Shown: positions 35,183 through 45,170, numbered from the stretch's first letter. The stretch is DNA of 62,118 nt from an uncultured Phocaeicola sp. (GCA_958434805.1 CAUBDX010000015.1:1-62118), one strand, 5' to 3'. The notes: generated by a model not told the origin, from the letters alone. Program-made: numbers and translations.

Positions 35183-36400
35183 TTATTCCAAAGCGAAAAG
35201 TTTGCTCCGAGCCAATAAAGCCGAGCCAACTACATTCGCCTTTTCCTTTAACTCAGAAAGCACAATACCTGAACCCGGATACATGAGATTCAATGTATAG
35301 CGGCGTACAGCCGAAATCAACGGAGGAAGCAAATAGTTTCCGGCACGTGACAGTTCTCCGCCGATAATAACTTGCTCCGGATTGAATATATTAATCAAAT
35401 CACTGACATGGCGGCCTAACTTCGCTCCGATTTCTTCAACCAGCTCGATGGCAAGCACATCTTCGCGCTCAACTACAGAGATAATGTCATCCACCGTAAT
35501 CTCATCGATTGATTTTTCGCGCATCAGAATAGAGTTTTCACCTTCCTTAAGACGATCAATAAACTTGCGATAGAGAGCCGAACAGGAAACTTCTGTTTCA
35601 ATACATCCTCTCTTTCCACAGTCACAAATTTCCTGGTTGTCATATCCATAGTTATGCCCGAACTCACCGGAAAAGCCTGACATGCCATTATATAATTTTC
35701 CGTCAAAGATAATAGCCATACCCAGCCCCCAGTTTACATTGATAAAAATCAAATTCTTGGGGCTCTTTTCCAACTGAGTGGTTTGCTTCATAAACTCTCC
35801 GTATGCCATCGCACGACTGTCGTTATCAATGCATACGCTACAACCCACACGCTCGGTCAGCAGGGAAGCAATAGGATAATCATCACCGAAGTTCAAACGT
35901 GTATAATTATATCCGGTTTCCGGATTAACCCGTCCGCTCATCCCGATACAAACATTTAAAATCTTAGAATGATTTACTTTTACAGACTGAATGAACGATT
36001 TGATTTCGTTAGCCAAACAATCCACACATTCAAGGGTATTTTCAAGGACAAAATCAACTTTCATTTTCATCTTTAAAATATCTCCCTTGAAGTTTATCAA
36101 CGCCAAACTGAGTGAATCGTTTTTCAAATCCACTCCAATGAAGTACCCCGAATCAGCATTCAGCCCGTAAAGACTGGGGTGGCGCCCGCCCGCAGTTTCC
36201 AGCTTACCACAATCTTTCACATAACCTTCTGCGCACATCTCGTCTACAAATTTCGTAACCGTAGGCACACTCAGTCCCATGCTCTTCGATAAATCAGTAA
36301 TCGTTGTACATCCCGTATAGATTAAACGGGTAATGATGCGTTGCTTCATCAACGCACCTTTCAATCCTTTTTGAATATCCGCCAATAGTGCTTGTCCCAT
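35183..36400 (-). CDS. ROK family transcriptional regulator (NagC-like)
   Basis: Regulator of 405 residues. An N-terminal winged helix-turn-helix (about 20-75, TTITDLSKSMGLSVPTVTKFVDEM) is joined to a ROK sugar-binding domain with the zinc motif in CDCGKRGCIETEVS and the GxGxG-like NVNWGLGMAI nucleotide loop. It is divergently transcribed from nagB across a 154-bp spacer, so it most likely represses or activates the amino-sugar genes and senses an amino-sugar phosphate. A minus-strand -7 box TAGCTTTG (36452-36459) precedes it. Confidence 0.9.
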   Translation of the reverse strand: MGQALLADIQKGLKGALMKQRIITRLIYTGCTTITDLSKSMGLSVPTVTKFVDEMCAEGYVKDCGKLETAGGRHPSLYGLNADSGYFIGVDLKNDSLSLALINFKGDILKMKMKVDFVLENTLECVDCLANEIKSFIQSVKVNHSKILNVCIGMSGRVNPETGYNYTRLNFGDDYPIASLLTERVGCSVCIDNDSRAMAYGEFMKQTTQLEKSPKNLIFINVNWGLGMAIIFDGKLYNGMSGFSGEFGHNYGYDNQEICDCGKRGCIETEVSCSALYRKFIDRLKEGENSILMREKSIDEITVDDIISVVEREDVLAIELVEEIGAKLGRHVSDLINIFNPEQVIIGGELSRAGNYLLPPLISAVRRYTLNLMYPGSGIVLSELKEKANVVGSALLARSKLFALE

Positions 36401-36451
36401 ACCTATATTTTATGCTAAGTGCAGCAAAATTAATTATTTTATTTAATAAAT

Positions 36452-36459
36452 CAAAGCTA
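36452..36459 (-). promoter_or_regulatory. -7 element for the ROK regulator
   Basis: CAAAGCTA on the plus strand reads TAGCTTTG on the minus strand, about 52 nt before the regulator start. The nearby AT-rich sequence could hold ROK operators. Confidence 0.55.
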
Positions 36460-36481
36460 AAACAGAAAATTCTTTTTTTTA

Positions 36482-36513
36482 CTTGTCAATCTACATAATC
36501 CTTAATATCTTTG
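36482..36513 (+). promoter_or_regulatory. nagB promoter
   Basis: CTTG at 36482-36485 and TATCTTTG at 36506-36513, spacing 20 nt, about 41 nt upstream of nagB. Confidence 0.75.
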
Positions 36514-36554
36514 CGGATGTAGAATATAAAAATTAACCCCAAAACACAACAACC

Positions 36555-37349
36555 ATGAGAGTAATTATTGAACCCGACTACCAGTCATTGTCAAAATGGG
36601 CAGCTAATTATGTTGCAAATAAAATCAATTCTGCTAATCCGAGCAAAGAAAAACCGTTTGTTTTAGGCTTGCCTACCGGCTCTTCTCCACTCGGCATGTA
36701 CAAAGAACTGATTGAACTGAACAAAAAAGGAGTGGTATCATTTAAAAATGTAGTTACCTTCAACATGGATGAATATGTTGGTTTACCCGAATCACATCCG
36801 GAAAGCTACCACACATTCATGTTCAACAACTTCTTTAACCATATTGATATCTGCAAAGAAAACATCCATATCTTGAACGGCAATGCTGCTGATTTGGAAG
36901 AAGAATGTTTGAACTACGAAAAAGAAATTGAAAAATTCGGTGGCATCGATTTGTTCTTGGGCGGTATCGGCCCTGACGGTCACATTGCATTCAACGAACC
37001 GGGCTCTTCACTTTCTTCTCGCACCCGTATCAAAACATTAACTACAGATACCATTATTGCCAACTCACGCTTCTTCGACAACGACGTGAACAAGGTTCCC
37101 AAAACAGCTTTGACTGTAGGTGTGGGTACTGTATTGTCGGCACACGAGGTATTGATTATCTGCAACGGACACAATAAAGCCCGCGCTTTGCAGCACGCTG
37201 TAGAAGGTGGTATCACCCAGATGTGGACAATCAGCGCCTTGCAAATGCATCAGCATGGTATCATCGTATGTGATGAAGCTGCAACCGATGAACTGAAAGT
37301 CGGTACTTACAAATACTTCAAAGATATTGAAAAAGACAACTTGATTTAA
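36555..37349 (+). CDS. nagB: Glucosamine-6-phosphate deaminase
   Basis: Cytosolic enzyme of 264 residues converting glucosamine 6-phosphate to fructose 6-phosphate and ammonia. All E. coli-numbered catalytic residues are present at the same positions: Asp72 (FNMDEYVG), Asp141, His143 and Glu148 ([11 protein letters not shown]). The phosphate loop [12 protein letters not shown] is also intact. It is probably controlled by the divergent ROK regulator and is followed 13 nt later by a paralogous fusion gene in the same operon. Confidence 0.97.
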   Translation: MRVIIEPDYQSLSKWAANYVANKINSANPSKEKPFVLGLPTGSSPLGMYKELIELNKKGVVSFKNVVTFNMDEYVGLPESHPESYHTFMFNNFFNHIDICKENIHILNGNAADLEEECLNYEKEIEKFGGIDLFLGGIGPDGHIAFNEPGSSLSSRTRIKTLTTDTIIANSRFFDNDVNKVPKTALTVGVGTVLSAHEVLIICNGHNKARALQHAVEGGITQMWTISALQMHQHGIIVCDEAATDELKVGTYKYFKDIEKDNLI

Positions 37350-37362
37350 TCAACTTACATTT

Positions 37363-39348
37363 ATGAGAACAAATCTCAGTTCACAAATTTCTTTAAACAG
37401 AGTGTCTCCACGTTACTATAAGGTGGAGAATGCCGTAGAACGCTCTGTGCTGACTCGTTTGGAAAAGATTCCTACCAATATTTTCGAAACGATGGAAGAA
37501 GGAACGCTGCAAATTGCAGATGAAGTGATTGCCAAGATTCAGGAAAGACAGCGCGAAGGTAAGTTCTGTACGATTGCTATTGGAACCGGTGCTTCACTCC
37601 GCCCCCTCTTTACTGAATTAATCCGCCGACATAAAGACGAAGGTGTAAGTTTCCGAAACGTTATCATCTTCAATCTATATGAATACTATCCGCTTACCGA
37701 AGGAGCCGGAAGCAGTTTCGCTCACCTGACTAAACTGTTCCTCTCACAGGTGGATATTGACAGACAGAATATCTTTACCATGGATGGAAGCATTCCTCAG
37801 GATGCTATCATTGACCATTGCCGCCTGTACGAACAGCGCATTCAGACTTACGGTGGAATTGACATTGCCTTGATGGGCATCGGCCGCGAAGGAAACATCG
37901 GTATGAACGAACCGGGTTCACATGCCAGCTCTGCCACTCGTCTGATTTTGATTGATGCTACTTCACGTGCAGAGTCTTCCCGCAATATAGGAGTAGACAA
38001 CTTGCCTCCTTGCTCTATTACGATGGGAATCAGTACCATTCTTGCATCACGCAAAATCTATGTATTGGCATGGGGAGAGGAAAAAGCTGATATCATTAAA
38101 AAGGCGGTAGAAGATAAAGTAAGCGATACGTTACCTGCTTCTTACCTGCAACTTCATACCAACGCTACGGTTTACATTGACTTGGCAGCTGCGGCTCACT
38201 TGACCCGTATCCAGCGTCCTTGGCTTGTAACCAACTGCGAATGGAATGACAAACTTATCAGAAGTGCCATCGCATGGCTATGTGGTTTACTCAACAAACC
38301 TATTCTCAAACTTACCAATAAAGACTATAACGAAAACGGCTTGAGTGAATTGCTGGCTCTTTACGGATCGGCTTACAATGTAAACATCAAGGTATTCAAC
38401 GACCTGCAACATACCATCACGGGATGGCCGGGCGGTAAACCGAATGCTGATGATACGTACCGTCCGGAACGTGCCAAACCTTTCCCGAAACGCGTACTTG
38501 TATTTTCTCCGCACCCGGATGACGACGTAATCTCTATGGGGGGAACCCTCCGCCGTCTGGTTCAGCAGGGACATGAGGTACACGTGGCTTACGAAACCTC
38601 AGGTAACATTGCCGTAGGCGATGAAGAAGTGGTTCGCTTCATGCACTTTATCAATGGCTTCAACCAGCTTTTCGGAGAGGGAGCAGACAAGGTAATTACA
38701 GACAAGTATGCTGAAATCAAAAAGTTCTTCTCTGAAAAGAAAGAAGGCGACTTTGATACGCGCGACATCTTGACCATCAAGGGGCTGATTCGCCGAGGCG
38801 AAGCCAGAACAGCTTGTACTTACAACAATATCCCCTTAAGCCGCTGCCACTTCCTTGACTTGCCTTTCTATGAAACCGGCAAGATTGAGAAAAACCCGAT
38901 CAGTGAAGCCGATGTAAACATCGTACAGGAATTGCTGCGTACTGTTAAACCGCATCAGATTTATGTAGCAGGCGACTTGGCTGACCCACACGGTACGCAC
39001 CGAGTTTGTACCGATGCGGTCTTTGCTGCAATTGATGAAGAAAAGAATGCAAACGCAGAATGGCTGAACGACTGCCGAATCTGGATGTATCGCGGAGCTT
39101 GGGCAGAATGGGAAATTGAGAACATCGAAATGGCTGTTCCTCTGAGTCCGGAAGAACTGCGTGCAAAACGTAACTCTATATTAAAGCACCAGTCACAAAT
39201 GGAAAGTGCTCCTTTCTTAGGAAATGACGAACGTTTATTCTGGCAACGAAGTGAAGACCGAAACCGCGGTACTGCCTCATTATATGACCACCTCGGACTG
39301 GCATGTTACGAAGCAATGGAAGCTTTCGTTGAATATAAACCTTTCTGA
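37363..39348 (+). CDS. NagB-like domain fused to PIG-L/LmbE deacetylase
   Basis: Fusion of 661 residues. The N-terminal half (about 30-290) is a NagB/phosphogluconolactonase-type domain, but the positions of NagB catalytic residues differ: Asp72 becomes Tyr106 (FNLYEYYP), Asp141 becomes Glu176 and His143 becomes Asn178 (GIGREGNIGMNEP), so deamination is doubtful. The C-terminal half (about 375-650) is a PIG-L/LmbE zinc deacetylase with the HPDDD motif at 384-388 and a downstream DPHGTH histidine motif. Co-transcription with nagB suggests deacetylation of an N-acetylated amino sugar, with the N-terminal domain binding a sugar phosphate. The activity is inferred; databases often label such proteins simply as deaminase. 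Confidence 0.85.
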   Translation: MRTNLSSQISLNRVSPRYYKVENAVERSVLTRLEKIPTNIFETMEEGTLQIADEVIAKIQERQREGKFCTIAIGTGASLRPLFTELIRRHKDEGVSFRNVIIFNLYEYYPLTEGAGSSFAHLTKLFLSQVDIDRQNIFTMDGSIPQDAIIDHCRLYEQRIQTYGGIDIALMGIGREGNIGMNEPGSHASSATRLILIDATSRAESSRNIGVDNLPPCSITMGISTILASRKIYVLAWGEEKADIIKKAVEDKVSDTLPASYLQLHTNATVYIDLAAAAHLTRIQRPWLVTNCEWNDKLIRSAIAWLCGLLNKPILKLTNKDYNENGLSELLALYGSAYNVNIKVFNDLQHTITGWPGGKPNADDTYRPERAKPFPKRVLVFSPHPDDDVISMGGTLRRLVQQGHEVHVAYETSGNIAVGDEEVVRFMHFINGFNQLFGEGADKVITDKYAEIKKFFSEKKEGDFDTRDILTIKGLIRRGEARTACTYNNIPLSRCHFLDLPFYETGKIEKNPISEADVNIVQELLRTVKPHQIYVAGDLADPHGTHRVCTDAVFAAIDEEKNANAEWLNDCRIWMYRGAWAEWEIENIEMAVPLSPEELRAKRNSILKHQSQMESAPFLGNDERLFWQRSEDRNRGTASLYDHLGLACYEAMEAFVEYKPF

Positions 39349-39399
39349 TTGATTCTAAAAAGAAAGAATATATGTCAGGACAATGACATTTAATACAGG

Positions 39400-39458
39400 G
39401 TCACAAAAACGCAGATTCTATTTACTGGTTCCATTAAATCGTTCTGTGCTTTTGTGAC
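39400..39458 (+). terminator. Terminator after the nagB-type operon
   Basis: GTCACAAAAACGCAGA (39400-39415) pairs with TCTGTGCTTTTGTGAC (39443-39458) at 14 of 16 positions, followed by T-rich sequence. Confidence 0.75.
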
Positions 39459-39542
39459 TTCTGTTTTTATTTACATTAACCCGACACTTTTATACCTATT
39501 TACATTGACTGATTTTTTTAAGCAAATCAAACAAAACCATTT

Positions 39543-42179
39543 ATGACAAGACACATTATCTATTTAACTAGCCTTATCATTATGCTTATCTTGGCAGCCT
39601 GTTCTTCTGACCATTTTCTTAAAGAGACAGACTACCGGGCAAAAGTTGAAGATGACTTTGCCAAGAAACAGGAGATTCTTACTCAAGGGAACTTGTTCTC
39701 TATCTTTGAAAACAACACCATGACGCAGCCGGAACGCGAGGCCATGATGTTTCTCTATGCATATATGACTCCCGGAGACATTGCTGACTATTCCGGAGAT
39801 TTTTATTTAAATAACGTTCGCCTGGCATTGCAGACCCGGAAAAACACATCATGGGGGAAAAACATACCCGACTTGATTTTCCGCCACTTCGTACTGCCGG
39901 TTCGTGTAAACAATGAAAATTTAGACAACGCCCGCGAAGTGTTTTATAATGAGCTCATGCCACGTATCAAAGACCTTTCTACCCGCGATGCGGTGCTGGA
40001 AGTAAATCACTGGTGCCATGAAAAAGTGGTATATACTCCATCCGACAGCCGTACCAGTGCACCGCTGGCTACAGTAAAAACAGCATACGGACGTTGTGGG
40101 GAAGAGTCAACCTTCCTCGTTGCTGCACTGCGTGCGGTAGGTATTCCGGCACGTCAGGTTTATACTCCTCGCTGGGCACATACAGACGACAATCACGCTT
40201 GGGTAGAAGCTTGGGTGGACGGAAAATGGTTCTTCTTGGGAGCATGTGAACCCGAACCCGTACTGAATCTGGGATGGTTTAATGCTCCGGCAAGCCGCGG
40301 TATGCTGATGCACACGAAAGTGTTTGGAGCTTACAATGGACCGGAAGACGTAATGAAACAAACTGCCAACTATACCGAAATTAATATTATCGACAACTAC
40401 GGAGAAAGTGCCCTACTGGAAGTACTCGTAAAAGATGCCAATAACCATCCGGTGGAAGGAGCCAACGTAGAATTTAAAATCTACAACTATGCGGAATTTT
40501 ATACAGTAGCCCGCAAGACTACAGATGAAAACGGACATGCCTCACTCTCAGCCGGCATCGGCGATATGTTGGTTTATGCTTCACAAAACGGAAAATTCGG
40601 ATTCCAGAAGGCTTCATTCGGAAAAGAGAAACAAATCACGGTTATTCTGGAACATCAGCCGGGTGACAACTTTACCTTGCCTTTCAATATCGTGCCTCCG
40701 GTGGAAAAAGTAAACCTGCCTGAAGTAACCGATGAGCAGCGTGCTGAAAATACGCACCGGATGAATTTGGAAGACTCGATACGCAATGCATACGTCAACG
40801 GATTTCCGACAGCAGAGCAAGCAGAAACTTTTGCCAAAGAACAAGGCTTAGACCCGAAACAGACCACAGACTTCATTCTGAAATCAAGAGGAAACCATGC
40901 CGACATCATGCAATTCCTGAAAAATGCTTCACAGAAGAACATGGGATTACGCGCACTTGAATTGTTAAGTACGGTATCCGACAAGGATTTGCGTGACACG
41001 CCATGCACGATTTTAGAAGATCATTTATATAACACTGATTCAAAGGCCAGCACTACCGAAGTACTTGCTCCTCGCATTGCAGCTGAAATGCTGACCCCGT
41101 ATCGCTCGTACCTGCAAAAAAACATCCCGGCTGAATTAGCCGAGAAGTTTACCCAATCGCCTCAAGCATTGGTAAACTGGTGCAAAGACAGCTTGATTAT
41201 CCGCGACGACCTGAACACACTGTTTACTAAGACCTCACCTGAAGGAGTATGGCGCAGCCGAGTTACCGACACGGGCTCACGTGAAATCTTCTTTGTTGCC
41301 GTAGCACGCAGTTTAGGTATTCCGGCTTGGAAAGACGAAGTTAACGGCAATGTCTATTACAGACAGAATAACGAACCGGTAAAAGTTGACTTTGAAGCAG
41401 CAGTCAGCTCCAAGCCGTCGGAAGGAACTTTACAAGCCAGCTATCAGCCGATTCCTCGCTTGAGCAACCCCAAATATTACAGCCACTTCACCTTGTCGAA
41501 GTTTAACAACGGCACCTTCCAGCTGCAAAATTATCCGGAAGGAAACACCACTTGGGAATCGCTTCTCAAAAAAGGAGCCAAAATGGAAACCGGATATTAC
41601 ATGCTGGTTTCAGGTAACCGACTGGCTAACGGAAGTGTACTGAGCAATATTTCATTCTTCAACGTGGAAGAAGGAAAGACCTCAAACATCCAATTGAAGA
41701 TGCGCGACAACTCTGAGGAAATCCGTGTAATCGGAAACTTTGATTCAGAAGCGAAGTTTACGCTGGCTCAGACCAAAGAAGAAACCAGCGTACTGGCAAC
41801 TACAGGAAGAGGTTATTACATCGTTGGCGTATTGGGCGTAGGTCAGGAACCAACCAACCATGCTTTAAAAGATATTGAAATCAAAAAGGATGAGTTTGAA
41901 AAGTGGGGACGTACACTCTTGCTGTTATTTACCGATGAAGATGCTTACCGGAAATTTAACCGCAAGGATTTTCCGAATCTTCCTTCAACCGCTGTATTCG
42001 GAATTGATACAGATGGAAAAATCCGTAAGATGATAGCCGATAACATGAAATTAGCCAACGGAGGACAGCTCCCGGTATTTATCATCGCTGATACATTCAA
42101 CCGCATTGTATTCGAATCACACGGATACACCATCGGTCTGGGAGAACAGATGATTCATCTGATTCATGGATTAGAATAA
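39543..42179 (+). CDS. Transglutaminase-fold lipoprotein
   Basis: Lipoprotein of 878 residues (lipobox LAAC, Cys20). A transglutaminase-like core has the nucleophile Cys185 in YGRCGEES and His218 in DDNHAWVEAW; the acidic third residue is not obvious. A carboxypeptidase-regulatory-like Ig domain follows at about 300-370 (VEGANVEFKIYN). The C-terminal region includes a second stretch recalling the transglutaminase fold (REIFFVAVARSLGIPAW) without a clear cysteine, and a thioredoxin-like end. Bacterial members are often peptidases or amidases rather than cross-linkers. It lies beyond the nagB-operon terminator, so the functional link to amino sugars is only positional. Confidence 0.75.
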   Translation: MTRHIIYLTSLIIMLILAACSSDHFLKETDYRAKVEDDFAKKQEILTQGNLFSIFENNTMTQPEREAMMFLYAYMTPGDIADYSGDFYLNNVRLALQTRKNTSWGKNIPDLIFRHFVLPVRVNNENLDNAREVFYNELMPRIKDLSTRDAVLEVNHWCHEKVVYTPSDSRTSAPLATVKTAYGRCGEESTFLVAALRAVGIPARQVYTPRWAHTDDNHAWVEAWVDGKWFFLGACEPEPVLNLGWFNAPASRGMLMHTKVFGAYNGPEDVMKQTANYTEINIIDNYGESALLEVLVKDANNHPVEGANVEFKIYNYAEFYTVARKTTDENGHASLSAGIGDMLVYASQNGKFGFQKASFGKEKQITVILEHQPGDNFTLPFNIVPPVEKVNLPEVTDEQRAENTHRMNLEDSIRNAYVNGFPTAEQAETFAKEQGLDPKQTTDFILKSRGNHADIMQFLKNASQKNMGLRALELLSTVSDKDLRDTPCTILEDHLYNTDSKASTTEVLAPRIAAEMLTPYRSYLQKNIPAELAEKFTQSPQALVNWCKDSLIIRDDLNTLFTKTSPEGVWRSRVTDTGSREIFFVAVARSLGIPAWKDEVNGNVYYRQNNEPVKVDFEAAVSSKPSEGTLQASYQPIPRLSNPKYYSHFTLSKFNNGTFQLQNYPEGNTTWESLLKKGAKMETGYYMLVSGNRLANGSVLSNISFFNVEEGKTSNIQLKMRDNSEEIRVIGNFDSEAKFTLAQTKEETSVLATTGRGYYIVGVLGVGQEPTNHALKDIEIKKDEFEKWGRTLLLLFTDEDAYRKFNRKDFPNLPSTAVFGIDTDGKIRKMIADNMKLANGGQLPVFIIADTFNRIVFESHGYTIGLGEQMIHLIHGLE

Positions 42180-42231
42180 ACGGAACCCAAAGAACCTGTT
42201 GACGGAAAAACCAAATAACAAGATATAAAGT

Positions 42232-42291
42232 AAGGTGACAAGATTTTGAATGCCAATCTTTCAGGCATGATTAAATCTTGTCACCTTTTTG
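42232..42291 (+). terminator. Terminator with octamer-like arms
   Basis: AAGGTGACAAGATTT (42232-42246) pairs perfectly with AAATCTTGTCACCTT (42273-42287), then TTTT. An inner stem ATGCC/GGCAT is also present. The arm sequence GTGACAAG and the ATGCC centre recall the octamer arrays upstream. Confidence 0.93.
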
Positions 42292-42325
42292 CTTTACACC
42301 CGCACGGTCGTGCTAAGTCTAAAAA

Positions 42326-43342
42326 CTATTTATGCGTACGTTGCCACTTATTGAGAGCAGCCTGATACCGGCGAGCGTTTACCGCATGCTGTGAAAGCGT
42401 TACCGCGAAATTATGAGTTCCCGAAAAATCCTCCTTCGCACACATATACAAAAAACCATGGGAGGCAGGATTCAACACACTTTCCAAACCAGAGATAGAA
42501 GGGATACGGATAGGACCGGGAGGAAGTCCAGGGTATTTATACGTATTATAAGGACTTTCCACCTCCAAGTGCTTATAAAGAATGCGTTTCAACCCAAATT
42601 CCCTTAAAGCAAATTTAATGGTAGGATCGGCTTGCAAGGGCATTCCCTTTTTCAAACGGTTCAAATACAGTCCCGCAACCATCGGCTTTTCAGCATTGAC
42701 CGCAGTTTCTTCTTCCACAATGGAGGCCAATGTACTCACCTCAATTTCTGTCAGCCCAAGCTTCTGAGCCTTCATCCTCCGTTCCTCAGTCCAATAACGC
42801 ATATGTTCCTTTCTCATACGCTCCATCAGACTTTTCGGAGACATATTCCAATAAACCTGATAAGTATTGGGTATAAATAGAGCCGGCAATGTTTCGCTAG
42901 TATACCCCAAGCCGGCACAAAACACACTATCGTTTAATAATGAAGCGATGTTTGCCGAATCTGCCATAATCTGACGGGAAACCGTACGTGCTAATTGCTC
43001 CAGCGTGCGCACACTGGGGATAACCAAATTGACTGGAGTCTGGTGTCCGTTGGCAAGAGTACGGTAAGCAGTCAAGGAGGACACTTCGGGACCTAACCGG
43101 TATGCACCCGTACGAACAGAATACCCCTTTAGTGCAACCATCCATTTTAATCCGGTCAGACTGGATGGCTGCAAGTTCTTTTCCAACTTCACATACACCG
43201 AATCCACCGTATCATCCGCATCCACATAAATCAAATGAGCAGAACGGAAAGGATGACTCATCAGATAATAACAAAAAACAATGCAAGAGCACGCCATAAC
43301 GGAAAGCACGCTCAAAATCATAACCAAGGTACGTTTTTTCAT
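42326..43342 (-). CDS. mltG: Endolytic transglycosylase MltG
   Basis: Membrane-anchored lytic transglycosylase of 338 residues that cuts nascent peptidoglycan glycan strands. A short cytoplasmic KKRT segment and one transmembrane helix (about 5-27) precede the LysM-like subdomain and the YceG catalytic domain, with the catalytic glutamate in LASIVEEET and the YNTYKYPGLPPGPI motif. The start is set at 43342 rather than further upstream because a minus-strand TATCTTTG box at 43366-43373 would otherwise fall inside the gene. Confidence 0.93.
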   Translation of the reverse strand: MKKRTLVMILSVLSVMACSCIVFCYYLMSHPFRSAHLIYVDADDTVDSVYVKLEKNLQPSSLTGLKWMVALKGYSVRTGAYRLGPEVSSLTAYRTLANGHQTPVNLVIPSVRTLEQLARTVSRQIMADSANIASLLNDSVFCAGLGYTSETLPALFIPNTYQVYWNMSPKSLMERMRKEHMRYWTEERRMKAQKLGLTEIEVSTLASIVEEETAVNAEKPMVAGLYLNRLKKGMPLQADPTIKFALREFGLKRILYKHLEVESPYNTYKYPGLPPGPIRIPSISGLESVLNPASHGFLYMCAKEDFSGTHNFAVTLSQHAVNARRYQAALNKWQRTHK

Positions 43343-43365
43343 ATCATACATCCATTTTTGCGATG

Positions 43366-43373
43366 CAAAGATA
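43366..43373 (-). promoter_or_regulatory. -7 element for mltG
   Basis: CAAAGATA on the plus strand reads TATCTTTG on the minus strand, 24 nt before ATG 43342. It decides the mltG start. Confidence 0.7.
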
Positions 43374-43405
43374 AATGAAATCCCCGATTTTTTTTGAAAA
43401 GTTTC

Positions 43406-43466
43406 CTTTTGTCCACCTAAATATTCATTTTGTCCACTTCTCAAACCGTTTTTTTCCCTACTTTTG
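43406..43466 (+). promoter_or_regulatory. GH51 promoter and direct-repeat operator candidate
   Basis: CCTTTTGTCCAC (43406-43417) and CATTTTGTCCAC (43426-43437) are direct repeats exactly 20 bp apart, about two helical turns, just upstream of the -7 box TACTTTTG (43459-43466). This spacing suits a dimeric activator or repressor. Confidence 0.6.
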
Positions 43467-43551
43467 CCTACAGAATTCTGACGGCTTTTTATTCGAAACT
43501 GCAGAATCAGATTACCAAAAAACGAATTATTATAATATTAAATTTATAGGT

Positions 43552-45090
43552 ATGAAAAATGCAATCTTGGGCTTGGCTCTCTGCGCCTCAATGCCTCTGT
43601 TCGCACAGCAGAAAGCCACAGTAGCCATTCACCCTGAACAGGGAAAACAAGTTATCAACAAAGAAATCTATGGTCAGTTTGCCGAACACCTCGGAACTTG
43701 TATCTACGGTGGGTTATGGGTAGGCGAAGACTCTTCCATCCCTAATATCAAAGGATACCGTACTGACGTATTCGAAGCACTGAAAAAACTGAAAGTGCCC
43801 GTATTAAGATGGCCGGGAGGATGTTTCGCTGACGAATATCACTGGATGGACGGTATCGGTCCACGTGAAAACCGCCCGAGAATGGTAAACAACAACTGGG
43901 GTGGAACAGTTGAAGACAATAGCTTCGGTACACATGAATTCCTCAACCTGTGCGAAATGTTGGGATGTGAACCTTACATCAGCGGTAACGTGGGAAGCGG
44001 TACTGTGGAAGAACTTGCCAAATGGGTGGAATATATGACTTCCGAACAAGGAAGCCCGATGGCTAAGCTGAGAAAAGAAAACGGCCGTGAAAAACCATGG
44101 AAAGTAAAATACCTTGGCGTGGGTAACGAAAGCTGGGGATGCGGAGGTAACATGCTTCCTGAATATTATGCAGACTTATACCGTCGTTACCAGACTTACT
44201 GCCGCAATTATGACGGAAACCAGCTGTTTAAAATTGCCAGTGGAGCAAGCGACTATGACTATCGCTGGACTGAAGTGTTGATGCAAAAAGCTGCCGGTCA
44301 GATGAACGGACTTTCATTACATTATTACACCGTACCGGGATGGACTGGAAGCAAAGGTTCGGCTACCAACTTCACAACTGAAGATTATTACTGGACTGTA
44401 GGTAAATGCCGCGAAATAGAAGACGTACTGAAACGTCACATGAACATCATGGATAAATATGACCCGCAGAAACGGGTTGGCTTGATGGTTGACGAATGGG
44501 GTACCTGGTGGGATGAAGAACCGGGAACCATCAGAGGTCACTTGTATCAGCAAAACACCTTGCGCGATGCGTTTGTTGCTTCACTTACACTGGATATTTT
44601 CCACAAATATACAGACCGTATCAAGATGACCAACATTGCACAGATTGCAAACGTTCTTCAGTCTATGATTCTGACTAAAGACGATAAAATGGTGCTAACC
44701 CCGACTTATCACGTATTTGAAATGTACAATGTACATCAGGATGCTACTTACCTGCCTCTCGATGTAACCTGCGAACGCGAAATCGTACGTGACAACCGGA
44801 TCGTTCCGATGGTCAGCGCCACTGCATCACGCAACAAAGACGGAGTTATCCACATTTCTCTGTCAAACATCAATCTAGACGAAGAGCAAGACATTACTCT
44901 TACTTTAGACAATGTAAAAGCGAAGTCAGTAAGCGGACGTATCTTGACTTCCAACAAAATTGATGACTACAATTCTTTTGAAAACGGCAATGTAGTAGCT
45001 CCGAAAGATTTCAAAGGTGCTAAAATTACAAAAAGCGGTTTACAAATCAAACTGCCTGCCAAATCAATCGTAGTATTGGAAGTGAAATAA
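43552..45090 (+). CDS. Alpha-L-arabinofuranosidase, GH51
   Basis: Exported glycosidase of 512 residues releasing arabinofuranose from arabinan or arabinoxylan. The start at 43552 gives a clean signal peptide ending MPLFAQ; upstream in-frame codons run through the promoter. The (beta/alpha)8 domain has the acid/base Glu193 in [11 protein letters not shown] and the nucleophile Glu315 in MVDEWGTWW, followed by a C-terminal beta-sandwich. It has its own promoter with a direct-repeat operator candidate and a terminator, so it is monocistronic. The next two genes are also hemicellulose enzymes, on the other strand. Confidence 0.95.
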   Translation: MKNAILGLALCASMPLFAQQKATVAIHPEQGKQVINKEIYGQFAEHLGTCIYGGLWVGEDSSIPNIKGYRTDVFEALKKLKVPVLRWPGGCFADEYHWMDGIGPRENRPRMVNNNWGGTVEDNSFGTHEFLNLCEMLGCEPYISGNVGSGTVEELAKWVEYMTSEQGSPMAKLRKENGREKPWKVKYLGVGNESWGCGGNMLPEYYADLYRRYQTYCRNYDGNQLFKIASGASDYDYRWTEVLMQKAAGQMNGLSLHYYTVPGWTGSKGSATNFTTEDYYWTVGKCREIEDVLKRHMNIMDKYDPQKRVGLMVDEWGTWWDEEPGTIRGHLYQQNTLRDAFVASLTLDIFHKYTDRIKMTNIAQIANVLQSMILTKDDKMVLTPTYHVFEMYNVHQDATYLPLDVTCEREIVRDNRIVPMVSATASRNKDGVIHISLSNINLDEEQDITLTLDNVKAKSVSGRILTSNKIDDYNSFENGNVVAPKDFKGAKITKSGLQIKLPAKSIVVLEVK

Positions 45091-45115
45091 CCTAAAACCA
45101 TGCTTATCATTACAA

Positions 45116-45170
45116 GAAAGAGCCCTATCCTAACCTCAATATGAGAGCAAGGATATGGCTCTTCTTTTTT
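45116..45170 (+). terminator. Terminator after GH51
   Basis: AAGAGCC (45118-45124) and GGCTCTT (45157-45163), extended by TATCC/GGATA, then a long T run. Confidence 0.88.

Noticed and set aside
43343..43444. N-terminal extension of MltG
   Set aside because: It contains the mltG promoter box; the transmembrane anchor starts properly at 43342.
43375..43551. N-terminal extension of the GH51 enzyme
   Set aside because: It would start within the divergent mltG promoter and run through the GH51 promoter; a normal signal peptide begins at 43552.
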